NCBI RefSeq assembly: GCF_019343195.1
Contig: NZ_RPHB01000006.1
Location: 124,001 to 188,000, forward strand
Direction of reading: 5' to 3'
Length of the DNA: 64,000 nt
Source: Arthrospiribacter ruber
GTDB lineage: Bacteria > Bacteroidota > Bacteroidia > Cytophagales > Cyclobacteriaceae
Shown here in pieces: positions 44,210-54,652 of this stretch (its first letter is position 1; each line of letters opens with the position of its first letter). Position numbers and translations under genes: made by a program. Under the pieces are notes generated by a model, which worked only from the letters and a program-made list of their open reading frames with translations, was not told the origin of the DNA and ran no database searches.

Positions 44210-44605
44210 TTAATATACGTAGCAAAGTACTTCTCCACCTACTCCTTCATTTCTTGCTTCTTTGTCGGTCATGATGCCTTTGGAAGTGGAAATGATGGCA
44301 ATACCTAGACCGTTGATTACTCTAGGCAATTCTTCATGTTTTACATATTTTCTTAGACCTGGCTTACTAATTCTGCTCAGGCTCACGATGGCATTCTGCT
44401 TAGTGGAAGGATTGTACTTCAAAGCGATTTTGATGGTACCTTGAGGTCCATTTTCATCAAATTTGTAGTTTTGTATGTATCCTTTATCATGAAGCACCTT
44501 CGTGATCTCCTTCTTAATATTAGAAGCAGGTATCTCAACGATTCTATGAGATGCCTTGATGGCATTTCTTAATCTTGTTAGATAATCAGCTATTGGATCA
44601 GTCAT
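44210..44605 (-). CDS. rpsH: 30S ribosomal protein S8
   Basis: 131 residues ([18 protein letters not shown], end [17 protein letters not shown]) with the S8 C-terminal motif. S8 binds helix 21 of 16S rRNA and in E. coli represses the spc operon. Here the gene has its own candidate promoter and a GC-rich leader hairpin in the 86-base gap from rpsN. Confidence 0.97.
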   Translation of the reverse strand: MTDPIADYLTRLRNAIKASHRIVEIPASNIKKEITKVLHDKGYIQNYKFDENGPQGTIKIALKYNPSTKQNAIVSLSRISKPGLRKYVKHEELPRVINGLGIAIISTSKGIMTDKEARNEGVGGEVLCYVY

Positions 44606-44622
44606 AATTATATAAGTCTAAC

Positions 44623-44654
44623 TACACGGCCCCTTTTACGGGCGTGCAAAGTTA
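44623..44654 (-). promoter_or_regulatory. Internal promoter and leader hairpin before rpsH
   Basis: TAACTTTG (44647-44654, minus) fits TAnnTTTG; the -33 is not clear. It is followed by a GC-rich hairpin (CACG.CCC with GGG.CGTG around GTAAAA) and the rpsH ATG about 42 bases on. This resembles the rplC leader layout. Confidence 0.45.
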
Positions 44655-44691
44655 CACAATGATTTTTAGAATAAAAACTCTTGTTTATTTT

Positions 44692-44961
44692 TTACCAGCT
44701 AGACTTAGTGACTCCAGGGATTTTACCAGCTGATGCCATTTCTCTAAATGTCACCCTGTTGATACCAAATTTCCTCATGTATCCTTTAGGACGGCCGGTC
44801 AATTTACATCTGTTGTGCAATCTTACCGGGGAGGAGTTTCTTGGTAATTTATCCAAAGCCTCATAGTCTCCTGCAGCTTTAAGTTCAGCTCTCTTCTTAG
44901 CGTATTTAGCTACTAAGCGCTCTCTTTTTCTTTCGCGTGCTTTTAGTGACTCTCTTGCCAT
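44692..44961 (-). CDS. rpsN: 30S ribosomal protein S14, zinc-free form
   Basis: 89 residues with the C-terminal [29 protein letters not shown]. Only one Cys is present, so it is the longer C-minus type without zinc ribbon. It lies two bases after rplE and 86 before rpsH. Confidence 0.96.
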   Translation of the reverse strand: MARESLKARERKRERLVAKYAKKRAELKAAGDYEALDKLPRNSSPVRLHNRCKLTGRPKGYMRKFGINRVTFREMASAGKIPGVTKSSW

Positions 44962-44963
44962 AA

Positions 44964-45524
44964 TTAGTCTTGGTTATTTTTGTTAACGAAAGGCATTCCG
45001 AAAGCTTTCAAAAGTGCATAGCTTTCCTCATCTGTATTGGCTGTAGTCACAAAAGTGATGTCCATACCAGAGATTCTATTCACCTTCTCAATGCTGATTT
45101 CAGGAAAAATAATCTGCTCGGTAACACCTAGCGTATAATTTCCTCTTCCATCAAATCCTTTGTCACTGATTCCTTTAAAATCTCTAACCCTAGGAAGTGC
45201 TACGGTCATCAATCTGTCAAGAAATTCATACATCTTATCTCCTCTGAGTGTAACTTTGGCTCCAATTGGCATTCCTTCTCTCAACTTAAAGTTGGAAACA
45301 GAAGTTTTTGCAATTGTTGCCACAGCTCTTTGACCTGCGATGAGAGATAGTTCTTCTACCCCTTGGTCTACAAGTTTCTTGTCCGCTACTGCAGCTCCTA
45401 TACCTTTATTGATCACGATTTTGGTCAATTTTGGTACTTGCATTACTGAGGAATATTGGAATTTCTCTTTCAATGCTGCTACAATTTCAGCATTATATCT
45501 TTCTTTTACTCTAGGTTTAGCCAT
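44964..45524 (-). CDS. rplE: 50S ribosomal protein L5
   Basis: 186 residues with [14 protein letters not shown] and [27 protein letters not shown]5 holds 5S rRNA and the P-site tRNA region. Its start overlaps the end of rplX by eight bases, which suggests coupling. Confidence 0.97.
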   Translation of the reverse strand: MAKPRVKERYNAEIVAALKEKFQYSSVMQVPKLTKIVINKGIGAAVADKKLVDQGVEELSLIAGQRAVATIAKTSVSNFKLREGMPIGAKVTLRGDKMYEFLDRLMTVALPRVRDFKGISDKGFDGRGNYTLGVTEQIIFPEISIEKVNRISGMDITFVTTANTDEESYALLKAFGMPFVNKNNQD

Positions 45525-45861
45525 TGATCACCTCCCCTGTTTTCTTAGAATACCTAACTAATTTTCCGTTCTCTCCGACTTTTCTACCTGTTTTGGTAGC
45601 TTCGCCTGTTTTTGGATCAACCAACATGAGGTTGCTTACATGGAGAGCTGCTTCTCTTTTCTCAATTCCTCCCTGAGGATTGTTGGCTGTAGGCTTCACG
45701 TGTTTGGTAACCATATTGATACCTTCCACGATTGCTCTTCTTTTCTGAAGATCTACAGATAGCACTTTACCCGATTTGCCTTTGTCATCCCCTGACAACA
45801 CCTTTACGGTATCACCAGTTTTGATATGCAATTTTGGTTGCTTATTAAATTTCCTTTCCAT
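45517..45861 (-). CDS. rplX: 50S ribosomal protein L24
   Basis: 114 residues with a KOW motif ([20 protein letters not shown], about 17-36) and [25 protein letters not shown]24 starts large-subunit folding near the tunnel exit. It lies two bases after rplN and overlaps rplE. Confidence 0.97.
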   Translation of the reverse strand: MERKFNKQPKLHIKTGDTVKVLSGDDKGKSGKVLSVDLQKRRAIVEGINMVTKHVKPTANNPQGGIEKREAALHVSNLMLVDPKTGEATKTGRKVGENGKLVRYSKKTGEVING

Positions 45862-45863
45862 GA

Positions 45864-46232
45864 TTACAATACTTCTGGGGCCAAAGATACAATTTTCATA
45901 AACTGCTTTTCTCTCAACTCTCTAGCTACAGGGCCGAATATACGTGTACCTCTTGGCTCGTCATTGTTATTTAAAAGCACGGCTGCATTATCTTCAAATC
46001 TGATATATGAGCCATCTTTTCTTCTGATTTCTTTCTTCGTTCTCACGATCACCGCTTTGGAAACGGTACCTTTTTTCATGCTGGAGGAAGATAGAGCAGA
46101 TTTTACGGTTACAACAACCTTATCACCTATGGATGCATACCTTTTTTTGGTACCACCCAATACGCGGATCACAAGTACTTCTTTAGCACCGGAATTGTCC
46201 GCTACGCCTAGTCTGGATTCTTGTTGTATCAT
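45864..46232 (-). CDS. rplN: 50S ribosomal protein L14
   Basis: 122 residues beginning [19 protein letters not shown], with the end [28 protein letters not shown], a perfect family match. It contacts the 30S at bridge B5/B8. It starts two bases after rpsQ. Confidence 0.98.
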   Translation of the reverse strand: MIQQESRLGVADNSGAKEVLVIRVLGGTKKRYASIGDKVVVTVKSALSSSSMKKGTVSKAVIVRTKKEIRRKDGSYIRFEDNAAVLLNNNDEPRGTRIFGPVARELREKQFMKIVSLAPEVL

Positions 46233-46234
46233 AA

Positions 46235-46498
46235 TTACTTCGCTCTTTCGATTATTTCAACCAATCTCCAACGCTTACTCTTACTCAGCGGACGAGTTTC
46301 ACTAATTCTGACGATATCGCCTTCATTAGCATCATTTTTCTCATCATGAGCCATAAATTTAGTAGTCTTAGCAACGAATTTACCGTAGATGGCATGTTTT
46401 ACCCTTCTTTCCACGGCAACGGTAATGGACTTATCCATTTTGTTGCTGACTACCTTTCCAATTCTTTCTTTTCGAAGATTTCTTTCAGTAGTAGCCAT
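46235..46498 (-). CDS. rpsQ: 30S ribosomal protein S17
   Basis: 87 residues of OB-fold with [18 protein letters not shown] and the C-terminal [20 protein letters not shown]. It binds 16S helix 11. It lies seven bases after rpmC and two before rplN. Confidence 0.97.
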   Translation of the reverse strand: MATTERNLRKERIGKVVSNKMDKSITVAVERRVKHAIYGKFVAKTTKFMAHDEKNDANEGDIVRISETRPLSKSKRWRLVEIIERAK

Positions 46499-46505
46499 TC
46501 TATTA

Positions 46506-46700
46506 TTATTTAGCTAATTTTTTTTCGGTCAAAGCTGTGTTCAATCTTGCAACTGTACGCTTCGCCTCCTTTATTTTATTCGGATTCTCAATTGGAGAAA
46601 TAGCATGAGCAAATCTCAATTTTGTAAGATTCTCCTTCTCAGCGGCTAATCTCTCTACGATCTCACTTTCGGTAAGTGATCTGATTTCTGAATTTTTCAT
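46506..46700 (-). CDS. rpmC: 50S ribosomal protein L29
   Basis: 64 residues of two-helix hairpin ([21 protein letters not shown], then [18 protein letters not shown]). It sits near the tunnel exit by L23 and helps dock SRP and trigger factor. It lies eight bases after rplP. Confidence 0.96.
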   Translation of the reverse strand: MKNSEIRSLTESEIVERLAAEKENLTKLRFAHAISPIENPNKIKEAKRTVARLNTALTEKKLAK

Positions 46701-46708
46701 AGTTATTA

Positions 46709-47128
46709 TTATCCAACGTAATCTCTACGTACTACGAATTTTGTACTTACTGGTAGTTTTTGTTGAGCAAGTCTCAAAGCTTCCTGCGCAACTTCCAAAC
46801 TAACACCGGTTGCTTCGAAAAGAATGGTTCCTGGCTTAATTACTGCTACCCAATATTCCGGAGCACCTTTACCTTTACCCATACGTACCTCAGCAGGCTT
46901 TTTGGTTATTGGCTTGTCTGGAAAAATTCTGATCCAAACCTGACCTTCTCTTTTCATTGCTCTGGTCATCGCGATACGAGCTGCCTCGATCTGACGCGAT
47001 GTAATCCATCCTGCTTCCAGGGATTTGATGCCAAAGTTGCCGAAAGAAAGCGTGTGCCCTCTTTGAGCAAGTCCTTTGACTCTACCCTTATGCATTTTTC
47101 TATATTTAGTTCTCTTTGGCTGTAACAT
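46709..47128 (-). CDS. rplP: 50S ribosomal protein L16
   Basis: 139 residues beginning [19 protein letters not shown], with [18 protein letters not shown] (about 82-99) reaching the A-site tRNA region. It follows rpsC after 23 bases. Confidence 0.97.
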   Translation of the reverse strand: MLQPKRTKYRKMHKGRVKGLAQRGHTLSFGNFGIKSLEAGWITSRQIEAARIAMTRAMKREGQVWIRIFPDKPITKKPAEVRMGKGKGAPEYWVAVIKPGTILFEATGVSLEVAQEALRLAQQKLPVSTKFVVRRDYVG

Positions 47129-47151
47129 GATTTCTCACTTAAAAGGTGAAA

Positions 47152-47886
47152 TTAGTTATTTCTCTTTCTTCTTTTAGGCCCGCCTTCTCTTCTCTTACCT
47201 CTTGCATTGCCAGCACCTTTTGGTTCGTTGGCTGCACCGACATTCGGAGAAAGGTCTCTTTTACCGTAAACTTCACCTTTGAAAATCCACACTTTGATTC
47301 CAATGATTCCGTATACTGTATTGGCTTCAGAAATAGCATAATCGATGTCAGCTCTCAGTGTATGCAAAGGAATTCTACCTTCTTTGTACATTTCGGATCT
47401 AGCCATTTCAGCACCGCCTAATCTACCGGAAAGTTTGATTTTGATACCTTCTGCACCTACTCTCATGGAAGCTGCAATGGATTGCTTCATAGCTCTTCTG
47501 AAAGAGATACGAGCCTGTAGTTGTTGAGCTATTGATTCACCAACAAGTTTGGCATCAAGCTCGGGTCTTTTGATCTCAAAAATATTGATCTGAACGTCTT
47601 TGTTGGTCAATTTTTTGAGCTCTTCCTTCAGTTTGTCAACTTCGGCACCACCTTTACCGATAACAACACCTGGACGGGCTGTATGGATAGTAAGGGTTAT
47701 TCTCTTAAGGGTTCTTTCGATGATTACCTTAGAGATACCTCCTTTAGGGATTCTGGCAAGTACGTACTTTCTGATTTGTTGATCTTCATACAATTTATCA
47801 GCGAAGTCTTTACCTCCGTACCAATTGGAGTCCCAACCTTTGATAATTCCGAGCCTAAAACCAATAGGGTTAATTTTTTGTCCCAT
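47152..47886 (-). CDS. rpsC: 30S ribosomal protein S3
   Basis: 244 residues with a KH domain ([21 protein letters not shown], about 69-89) and C-terminal domain ([25 protein letters not shown]), then a strongly basic end ([18 protein letters not shown]). It helps form the mRNA entry tunnel. It lies nine bases after rplV. Confidence 0.97.
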   Translation of the reverse strand: MGQKINPIGFRLGIIKGWDSNWYGGKDFADKLYEDQQIRKYVLARIPKGGISKVIIERTLKRITLTIHTARPGVVIGKGGAEVDKLKEELKKLTNKDVQINIFEIKRPELDAKLVGESIAQQLQARISFRRAMKQSIAASMRVGAEGIKIKLSGRLGGAEMARSEMYKEGRIPLHTLRADIDYAISEANTVYGIIGIKVWIFKGEVYGKRDLSPNVGAANEPKGAGNARGKRREGGPKRRKRNN

Positions 47887-47895
47887 AGTCTGATT

Positions 47896-48288
47896 TTAAT
47901 TAGATTTTTCAGTTGTTTCTACTTCATCAGCGGTAACTTCTGTAGAGTTGAATGAATCAACAATAAGGGTTACATGATTTGATCTTTTACGAATTCTATG
48001 AGCTCTACCCTGAGGAGCAGGTCTTAGTCTTTTCAGCATGCGTCCACCGTCTACGAAGATGGTTTTCACATAAAGATCTGCTTCTTCCAATTTTTCGTCA
48101 GGGTTTTTAGCCTGCCAGTTGGCCACTGCAGAAAGTAAAAGTTTCTCCAATTTGATTGCTCCGTGATTGGGGGTAAACTTCAATATACTCAATGCATGTC
48201 CTACTCTTTTACCTCTTACAAGGTCAGCTACCAATCGCATTTTGCGAGTAGAAGTAGGAACGTTGTTTAATCTTGCTACTGCTTCCAT
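47896..48288 (-). CDS. rplV: 50S ribosomal protein L22
   Basis: 130 residues with [19 protein letters not shown] and the tunnel loop/beta-hairpin [24 protein letters not shown] (in parts about 85-108). An acidic tail ([12 protein letters not shown]) extends it beyond the 110 residues of E. coli. It lies two bases after rpsS. Confidence 0.97.
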   Translation of the reverse strand: MEAVARLNNVPTSTRKMRLVADLVRGKRVGHALSILKFTPNHGAIKLEKLLLSAVANWQAKNPDEKLEEADLYVKTIFVDGGRMLKRLRPAPQGRAHRIRKRSNHVTLIVDSFNSTEVTADEVETTEKSN

Positions 48289-48290
48289 GA

Positions 48291-48569
48291 TTATCTCTTT
48301 CCTTTATCTTTTTTGGCGATGTGACCTCTAAAGTTTCTAGTAGGTGCAAACTCTCCTAATTTATGGCCTACCATGTTGTCTGTTACAAATACTGGAATAA
48401 ACTTATTCCCATTATGCACAGCAAAGGTATGCCCTACGAAATCCGGGGATATCATAGATCTCCTTGACCAGGTTTTGATCACGGATTTCTTTCCGGATTC
48501 GTTCATTACATCTACTTTTTTCGCCAAGTGATGTTCTATATAAGGACCTTTTCTTAATGAACGTGCCAT
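48291..48569 (-). CDS. rpsS: 30S ribosomal protein S19
   Basis: 92 residues beginning [19 protein letters not shown], with [21 protein letters not shown]. It pairs with S13 in the 30S head. It lies two bases after rplB. Confidence 0.97.
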   Translation of the reverse strand: MARSLRKGPYIEHHLAKKVDVMNESGKKSVIKTWSRRSMISPDFVGHTFAVHNGNKFIPVFVTDNMVGHKLGEFAPTRNFRGHIAKKDKGKR

Positions 48570-48571
48570 AA

Positions 48572-49396
48572 TTATTTGGTTCTTTTACTGATGATGAATT
48601 TGTTAGAATACTTTTTACGAGATCTGGTCTTCTTGCCTTTTGCCAACAAGCCTTTTCTTGATCTCGGATGACCTCCTGAAGAGCGGCCTTCACCACCACC
48701 CATCGGGTGATCTACTGGGTTCATGGCTACACCTCTTGTTCTTGGTCTTCTTCCTAACCAACGATTTCTACCAGCTTTACCCAAAACGACGTTCATGTGG
48801 TCTCCGTTGGATACTGTACCTACAGTGGCCATACAAGTTCCAAGAACTAGTCTCATTTCACCTGAAGGGAGTTTGATTGTTACATACTTCCCATCTCTGG
48901 CTACTACCTGAGCATAACCTCCTGCACTTCTTGCTAATACACCACCTTTACCTGGCTTCAACTCGATGTTGTGTACAATTGTACCCAAAGGCACATTTGC
49001 AAGATTCATCGCGTTACCAACTTCCGGAGCTACGCTCTCGCCAGCTACGATTTCCTGACCTACTGTCAAGCCTTCAGGTGCAATAATATATGCTTTTGCT
49101 CCATCTTTATAATAGAGCAAGGCAATCCTTGCTGTCCTGTTTGGATCGTACTCTATGGCTTTTACTACAGCTGGTACACCGAACTTATCTCTTTTGAAGT
49201 CGATGATTCTATATCTCTGCTTATGACCTCCACCAATATATCTGGAAGTCATTTTACCTGAATTATTTCTACCGCCTGATTTGCTCTTAGGAGCCAACAA
49301 AGACTTCTCTGGCTTTGACTTGGTAATCTCGTCAAAGGCAGGAGCTACTCTGAATCTGGTTCCCGGGGTTACAGGCTTTAATTTTTTAACTGCCAT
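48572..49396 (-). CDS. rplB: 50S ribosomal protein L2
   Basis: 274 residues with the conserved [18 protein letters not shown] (about 222-239), containing the histidine near the peptidyl-transferase region, and the long basic N-terminal arm. It lies 13 bases after rplW. Confidence 0.98.
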   Translation of the reverse strand: MAVKKLKPVTPGTRFRVAPAFDEITKSKPEKSLLAPKSKSGGRNNSGKMTSRYIGGGHKQRYRIIDFKRDKFGVPAVVKAIEYDPNRTARIALLYYKDGAKAYIIAPEGLTVGQEIVAGESVAPEVGNAMNLANVPLGTIVHNIELKPGKGGVLARSAGGYAQVVARDGKYVTIKLPSGEMRLVLGTCMATVGTVSNGDHMNVVLGKAGRNRWLGRRPRTRGVAMNPVDHPMGGGEGRSSGGHPRSRKGLLAKGKKTRSRKKYSNKFIISKRTK

Positions 49397-49409
49397 GATT
49401 TTGATTCAA

Positions 49410-49697
49410 TTAAATTTCTCCGTAAAAATCAATAATATCTCCTTCAGCCACCTGAACGATAGCCTTTTTGAAGGCATTGCTGAAACCGGATACAATTTTT
49501 GTCTTTGTATATCTTGTCTTTGGCTTGCCTGCATACCTCATAGTACGAACTTCAACAACCTTGACGTCATACATTTTCTCAACGGCTCTTTTGATTTCTG
49601 GCTTAGATGCTTTTTTCTCAACAATGAATCCGTAAACTCCTTGTTCGTTCATCGCAGAAATCTTTTCCGTAATCAAAGGTTTTTTTAGTATCTCCAT
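49410..49697 (-). CDS. rplW: 50S ribosomal protein L23
   Basis: 95 residues (LKKPLITEKISAMNEQGVYGF, KRAVEKMYDVKVVEVRTM) at the tunnel exit, the docking site of trigger factor and SRP. It lies four bases after rplD. Confidence 0.97.
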   Translation of the reverse strand: MEILKKPLITEKISAMNEQGVYGFIVEKKASKPEIKRAVEKMYDVKVVEVRTMRYAGKPKTRYTKTKIVSGFSNAFKKAIVQVAEGDIIDFYGEI

Positions 49698-49701
49698 TTT
49701 C

Positions 49702-50331
49702 TTACTGCAATAAAAGGGTTTCCAACTTACTTACTGAACCTTCGCACAAAACCAAGTTATCTGCATGTAGCAAATCATAGGTGTTGATGCTATCAACAGT
49801 AATCACCTTTGCTTTAGGAAGATTTCTGCTGGACAAATAAACCTGCTTATTATTTTCTGGAAGAACCAAAAGCGTCTTTTTATCTGATAAAGAAAGTCCG
49901 TTCAAAAACGAAATATAGTTTTTGGTCTTGATGCTGTCAAAAGACACATTTTCCAAAACTGTAAGTCCGTTTTCTTTCACTTTATATGTCAAAGCTGACT
50001 TTCTTGCCAATTGCTTAAGCTTTTTGTTTAGCTTGAAAGAATAGTTTCTTGGACGTGGTCCAAATACTCTACCTCCTCCTTTAAACAAAGGAGATTTGAT
50101 AGAACCAGCTCTTGCTCCACCAGTTCCTTTTTGCTTTTTGATCTTTTTGGTAGATCCAGCAATTTCATTTCTTTCTTTGGCTTTATGAGTACCTTGTCTT
50201 TGGTTGGCCAAATACTGCTTTACATCCAGATAGATCGCATGATCATTAGGCTCAATGGCGAAAATGTCATCAGAAAGGGTAACCTTCCTACCTGTGTCTT
50301 CTCCGTTTTGTTTTAATATTGCTAATTCCAT
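49702..50331 (-). CDS. rplD: 50S ribosomal protein L4
   Basis: 209 residues with the basic tunnel loop ([30 protein letters not shown], about 63-93) and a C-terminal globular part. In E. coli L4 represses the S10 operon through its leader; here the rplC leader is the equivalent candidate target. It lies four bases after rplC. Confidence 0.97.
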   Translation of the reverse strand: MELAILKQNGEDTGRKVTLSDDIFAIEPNDHAIYLDVKQYLANQRQGTHKAKERNEIAGSTKKIKKQKGTGGARAGSIKSPLFKGGGRVFGPRPRNYSFKLNKKLKQLARKSALTYKVKENGLTVLENVSFDSIKTKNYISFLNGLSLSDKKTLLVLPENNKQVYLSSRNLPKAKVITVDSINTYDLLHADNLVLCEGSVSKLETLLLQ

Positions 50332-50335
50332 ATGC

Positions 50336-50968
50336 TTACTTCTCTAGAATTACGAAAGAATTTTTTGGACCAGGAACCGAGCCACTCACCAAAAGCAAGT
50401 TCTTTTCCGGATAGATTTTGAGGACTCGCAGGTTGATCACTTTCACCCTGTCGCCACCAGTTCTTCCGGCCATTCTCATTCCTTTAAATACTCTTGAAGG
50501 CCAAGAACATGCACCGATGGAACCTGGGTGTCTCTGTCTGTTGTGCTGACCGTGAGTCTGACCACCTACACCACCAAAACCATGTCTTTTTACTACACCT
50601 TGAAAACCTTTACCTTTTGAAGTACCGATCGCATCGATGAAGTCTCCTTCTACGAATACTTGACCAGCTTCAACAGTTTTTCCAAGATCAACCTGACCTT
50701 CGAATTCGACCCTAAAGTCTCTGAATTCCACAACTTTCTGCTTTGGAGTGGTCCCGGCCTTTTTGAAATGACCGATAAGCGGCTTAGGAGTGTTTTTCTC
50801 CTTACGCTCACCATATCCCAATTGAACAGCGTTGTACCCGTCTGTTTCCACATTTTTTACTTGCGTCACTACGCAAGGACCAGCTTCTATTAGCGTGCAT
50901 GCGACATTTCGTCCATCGGCACTGAAAATGCTAGTCATTCCTACTTTTTTTCCTATTATTCCAGACAT
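50336..50968 (-). CDS. rplC: 50S ribosomal protein L3
   Basis: The ATG at 50968 gives 210 residues beginning [15 protein letters not shown], the family start; an ATG 66 bases upstream would cover the leader hairpin. The conserved loop [21 protein letters not shown] (in part about 126-146) reaches the peptidyl-transferase centre. It is the first gene after the rpsJ terminator and carries a strong promoter upstream. Confidence 0.97.
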   Translation of the reverse strand: MSGIIGKKVGMTSIFSADGRNVACTLIEAGPCVVTQVKNVETDGYNAVQLGYGERKEKNTPKPLIGHFKKAGTTPKQKVVEFRDFRVEFEGQVDLGKTVEAGQVFVEGDFIDAIGTSKGKGFQGVVKRHGFGGVGGQTHGQHNRQRHPGSIGACSWPSRVFKGMRMAGRTGGDRVKVINLRVLKIYPEKNLLLVSGSVPGPKNSFVILEK

Positions 50969-50989
50969 CTTCTGTTGTATAATAAACTT

Positions 50990-51023
50990 GAAACCCAAGT
51001 GCTTACACACATGGGCCCTTTTT
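50990..51023 (-). ncRNA. Leader hairpin of the rplC operon
   Basis: Between promoter and rplC ATG, on the minus strand, CCCATGTG and CACTTGGG form eight pairs with one mismatch around TGTAAG. It is a candidate ribosomal-protein autoregulatory leader, as in other S10 operons; the ligand is not known. Confidence 0.4.
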
Positions 51024-51031
51024 AAGGACTG

Positions 51032-51062
51032 CAAAGTTAGAAATTAATATTCACCTTACAAA
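51032..51062 (-). promoter_or_regulatory. Promoter of the rplC (S10-spc-alpha) operon
   Basis: On the minus strand TTTG (51059-51062), 19 bases, then TAACTTTG (51032-51039), a full match to the Bacteroidota consensus. The rplC ATG is 64 bases past the -7. Confidence 0.75.
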
Positions 51063-51167
51063 CCCCAACTATAATATTTTCAAATATTTACGAAAATTAA
51101 TTTGGATTTTGAAAGGAGAACCAAACCTACTAGCAGTCTGACTATAGTTATTACTGGGAATACAAAA

Positions 51168-51198
51168 GAAAAACCCATCCGCCAAGGCGGACAGGTTT
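51168..51198 (-). terminator. Terminator after rpsJ
   Basis: On the minus strand AAACCTGTCCGCC and GGCGGATGGGTTT form 13 pairs (two G-U wobbles) around a two-base loop, then TTTCTTTTG. It divides the str genes from the rplC operon. Confidence 0.85.
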
Positions 51199-51224
51199 CT
51201 CTTATTTGAGTCTTTAATTTACTG

Positions 51225-51530
51225 TCAGACTTTGATTTCAACATCAACTCCACTTGGAAGCTCGATTTTCATCAAAGCATCGACAGTTTTTGAACTGTTG
51301 CTGTAAATGTCTACCAATCTTTTGTAAGTACAAAGTTGATATTGATCTCTAGCTTTCTTGTTGACGTGCGGAGACTTCAATACGGTAAATTTTTCCTTTT
51401 TAGTTGGCAAAGGAATTGGCCCTACCACAATAGCACCGGTAGATTTCACCGCTTTAACGATCTTTTCTGATGACTTATCCACCAATGTGTGATCGTATGA
51501 CTTTAATTTTATTCTGATTTTCTGATTCAT
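51225..51530 (-). CDS. rpsJ: 30S ribosomal protein S10
   Basis: 101 residues with [22 protein letters not shown] and [27 protein letters not shown] (about 38-64), a full match. S10 also takes part in transcription antitermination with NusB. It follows fusA by 13 bases and is closed off from rplC by a terminator, so it is the last gene of the str unit, not the first of the S10 unit. Confidence 0.97.
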   Translation of the reverse strand: MNQKIRIKLKSYDHTLVDKSSEKIVKAVKSTGAIVVGPIPLPTKKEKFTVLKSPHVNKKARDQYQLCTYKRLVDIYSNSSKTVDALMKIELPSGVDVEIKV

Positions 51531-51543
51531 TTTCTTCTAAGAT

Positions 51544-53664
51544 TTAGGCTTTCTCACCTTTAACTTTAGCAATTACAGTTTCAGCAATATTTGAAGGAAC
51601 AGCCTCGTAATGGGAGAACGTCAAAGATGCTGTAGCTCTACCTGAGGATATGGTTCTCAGATCTGTCACGTAACCAAACAATTCTGACAATGGTACAGAA
51701 GCTTTGATTACAGAAGAAGTACCTTTTGTATCCATACCTTTCATCAAACCTCTTCTTCTGTTGAGGTCACCTGTGATAGGACCTGTATATTCATCTGGGG
51801 TAACCACATCAACCGCCATGATTGGCTCAAGCAATTGCGGCTTACATTTTTTGGCTGCCTCTTTGAAACCGATCCTTGCTGCAAGTTCGAATGACAAAGC
51901 ATCTGAATCGACATCGTGGAAAGATCCGTGGAATAGCCTTACTTTCATCGCCTCGATAGGATATCCAGCAAGAGGACCGTTTTTCATAGCCTCGTTGAAT
52001 CCTTTTTGGATAGCAGGGATAAATTCCTTAGGAATCACACCACCTACAATACCATTAACGAAATCCAATCCTGGCTTAATCTCTCCGGATTCAGGATCTG
52101 GATCTTTTGGTCCAAGCTCGAATACGATGTCGGCAAATTTACCTTTACCACCAGTCTGCTTCTTGTAGACTTCTTTGTGTTCAACAGATCCAAACAATGC
52201 TTCTTTGTAAGCAACTTGAGGAGCACCTTGGTTGATTTCAACTTTGAACTCTCTCTTCAACCTGTCGATGATAATGTCCAAGTGAAGTTCACCCATACCT
52301 CTTAGGATGGTCTGACCGGTTTCATGATCAGTATTAACCTGAAGTGTAGGATCCTCTTCTACCAATTTGGCAATGGCCATACCCAACTTGTCAACGTCAG
52401 CCTGAGTTTTAGGCTCAATAGCATAACCGATAACAGGCTCTGGGAAAATCATGGACTCCAACACCACTTTACGGCTTTCGTCGCATAGGGTATCACCAGT
52501 CTTAATATCTTTAAATCCTACTACCGCACCGATATCACCGGCCTGAAGTCTTGGGATTTGATTTTGTTTGTTGGCATGCATCTGGAAAACCCTGGAGATA
52601 CGCTCCTTATTTCCTGATCGGCTATTGAACACATAAGAACCTGACTCAAGAACTCCTGAGTACGCTCTTACGAAACAAAGACGTCCTACAAATGGGTCCG
52701 TTGCGATTTTGAAGGCAAGACCAGTAAATGGCTCACTTTCGCTTGGGGAGATCCTTACGTCTCTTTCCTCGCTATCCAATGCATGAGCAAAAATATCGTC
52801 TTTATCCAATGGAGAAGGCAACAATTCCATAACAAGGTCAAGCATTGTCTGCACACCTTTGTTTTTGAATGAAGAACCACATACCATTGGTACGATTTTC
52901 ATGTCTATTGTAGCAGCTCTAAGAGCCTTCAAAATTTCAGCTTCAGTGATTGAATCCGGATCATCGAAGAATTTCTCCATCAATGACTCATCATAATCAG
53001 CTACAGCTTCCAATAGATGCTCTCTGTATTCTGCAACTTCTTCCTGCATATCTTCAGGAATAGGAACTTCTTCGAAAGTCATCCCCATATCTTCTTCGTT
53101 CCAAACGATAGCTCTGTTGTTGATCAAATCAACTACACCACGGAATTTATCCTCAGCACCGATTGGAAGCTGCAAAGGAACTGCATAGCTCCCTAGCATT
53201 TCTTTCACTTGCTTACACACTTCAAGGAAGTTGGCTCCGGCACGGTCCATCTTATTTACGAAACCGATACGGGCCACTTTATAATTATCTGCCAATCTCC
53301 AGTTGGTCTCTGACTGAGGTTCTACTCCGTCAACAGCACTGAAAAGGAAGACTAGACCATCCAATACCCTCAAGGACCTGTTTACTTCTACTGTGAAGTC
53401 AACGTGACCTGGAGTATCAATGATATTTATTTGATATTTCTGATCTCTGTAATTCCAGAATACAGTAGTAGCAGCAGAAGTAATGGTAATACCTCTTTCC
53501 TGCTCTTGGGCCATCCAGTCCATAGTAGCAGCTCCATCATGAACTTCACCTATTTTGTGGCTGACACCTGAATAAAAAAGTATTCTTTCTGTAGTAGTCG
53601 TTTTACCGGCATCAATGTGTGCTGCAATCCCGATATTCCTGGTAAATCTTAAATCTCTTGCCAT
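51544..53664 (-). CDS. fusA: Elongation factor G
   Basis: 706 residues. GTPase motifs AHIDAGKTT (G1, about 15-23), DTPGHVDF (G3, about 84-91) and NKMDRAGAN (G4, about 138-146) are present, followed by domains II-V (GELHLDI in the middle, the loop near [14 protein letters not shown] late). It drives translocation on the ribosome. It lies between rpsG and rpsJ as in the str operon; tuf is not next to it. Confidence 0.98.
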   Translation of the reverse strand: MARDLRFTRNIGIAAHIDAGKTTTTERILFYSGVSHKIGEVHDGAATMDWMAQEQERGITITSAATTVFWNYRDQKYQINIIDTPGHVDFTVEVNRSLRVLDGLVFLFSAVDGVEPQSETNWRLADNYKVARIGFVNKMDRAGANFLEVCKQVKEMLGSYAVPLQLPIGAEDKFRGVVDLINNRAIVWNEEDMGMTFEEVPIPEDMQEEVAEYREHLLEAVADYDESLMEKFFDDPDSITEAEILKALRAATIDMKIVPMVCGSSFKNKGVQTMLDLVMELLPSPLDKDDIFAHALDSEERDVRISPSESEPFTGLAFKIATDPFVGRLCFVRAYSGVLESGSYVFNSRSGNKERISRVFQMHANKQNQIPRLQAGDIGAVVGFKDIKTGDTLCDESRKVVLESMIFPEPVIGYAIEPKTQADVDKLGMAIAKLVEEDPTLQVNTDHETGQTILRGMGELHLDIIIDRLKREFKVEINQGAPQVAYKEALFGSVEHKEVYKKQTGGKGKFADIVFELGPKDPDPESGEIKPGLDFVNGIVGGVIPKEFIPAIQKGFNEAMKNGPLAGYPIEAMKVRLFHGSFHDVDSDALSFELAARIGFKEAAKKCKPQLLEPIMAVDVVTPDEYTGPITGDLNRRRGLMKGMDTKGTSSVIKASVPLSELFGYVTDLRTISSGRATASLTFSHYEAVPSNIAETVIAKVKGEKA

Positions 53665-53670
53665 TATAAA

Positions 53671-54138
53671 TTAAAATCTAAAGTGAGAGAATGCTTTATT
53701 TGCTTCTGCCATTCTATGCGTATCATCTTTCTTCTTCACAGCTGCACCTTCTCCTTTGGAAGCGGAGATGATTTCACCTGCAAGTCTGTCCATCATAGTT
53801 TTCTCACCTCTTCTTCTGGCATAAGTGATCATCCACTTGATCCCCAGTGACGTTTTTCTTTCAGGTCTAACTTCCATTGGAACCTGGAATGTAGCACCAC
53901 CAACCCTACGACTCTTCACTTCTACAGCGGGAGTAATATTGTTAAGCGCTTTTTTCCAAACCTCAAGACCGTTCTCACCTACTTTTTCTTCAACCTTCTC
54001 GATCGCATCGTAGAAGATTTTGTAAGCAATACTCTTCTTACCATCCACCATTAGGCAGTTAACGAACTTCGTTACCAAAGTGTCGTTGAACTTTGGGTCA
54101 GGAAGAATATATCTCTTCTTTGGTTTCGCTTTTCTCAT
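53671..54138 (-). CDS. rpsG: 30S ribosomal protein S7
   Basis: 155 residues with [19 protein letters not shown], and [27 protein letters not shown] (about 85-111). It nucleates the 30S head and in E. coli represses the str operon. It lies six bases before fusA and 23 after rpsL. Confidence 0.98.
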   Translation of the reverse strand: MRKAKPKKRYILPDPKFNDTLVTKFVNCLMVDGKKSIAYKIFYDAIEKVEEKVGENGLEVWKKALNNITPAVEVKSRRVGGATFQVPMEVRPERKTSLGIKWMITYARRRGEKTMMDRLAGEIISASKGEGAAVKKKDDTHRMAEANKAFSHFRF

Positions 54139-54161
54139 TTCTTTGTAATGTTTTTAATCAA

Positions 54162-54551
54162 TTATTTTTTTGCTGGAGCGGCCTTAGGACGCTTAGCACC
54201 GTACTTAGAGCGACCTTGCTTACGGTCTTTAACTCCTGCAGTATCAAGTGCACCTCTGATAATGTGGTAACGCACACCTGGAAGATCCTTCACACGACCA
54301 CCTCTGATCAAGACGATTGAGTGCTCTTGTAGATTGTGACCTTCTCCTGGAATGTAGGCATTGACCTCCTTACCATTTGTCAACCTTACCCTAGCTACTT
54401 TTCTCATAGCGGAGTTAGGCTTCTTTGGAGTGGTAGTGTACACCCTGGTACATACACCTCTTCTTTGAGGACAAGCATCCAAAGCCCTAGACTTTGACTT
54501 GGTCTCAAGAGTGGTTCTACCTTTTCTTACTAACTGTTGTATAGTAGGCAT
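54162..54551 (-). CDS. rpsL: 30S ribosomal protein S12
   Basis: 129 residues with [16 protein letters not shown] (about 40-55) and [13 protein letters not shown] (about 85-97). The two lysines usually changed in streptomycin resistance are present, so the sequence looks streptomycin-sensitive, and the methylthiolated Asp site (KDLPG) is intact. It is first of the str unit, with a strong promoter 50 bases upstream. Confidence 0.98.
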   Translation of the reverse strand: MPTIQQLVRKGRTTLETKSKSRALDACPQRRGVCTRVYTTTPKKPNSAMRKVARVRLTNGKEVNAYIPGEGHNLQEHSIVLIRGGRVKDLPGVRYHIIRGALDTAGVKDRKQGRSKYGAKRPKAAPAKK

Positions 54552-54601
54552 TTAATAGATAAAATTAATTTGACTTCCTTAAACTTGTGAATTTTGGACT
54601 G

Positions 54602-54632
54602 CAAAGGTAGGAAAACCGATAAAACAAACAAA
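54602..54632 (-). promoter_or_regulatory. Promoter of the rpsL-rpsG-fusA-rpsJ unit
   Basis: On the minus strand TTTG (54629-54632), 19 bases, TACCTTTG (54602-54609), a perfect Bacteroidota match, 50-57 bases before the rpsL ATG. Confidence 0.75.
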
Positions 54633-54652
54633 ATTAAGCTGTTATATTTTAA

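Noticed and set aside
36640-54551. tRNA genes or tuf inside the ribosomal block
   Set aside because: No cloverleaf pattern or EF-Tu motif was found in the gaps, all of which are short and described as leaders, terminators or promoters.
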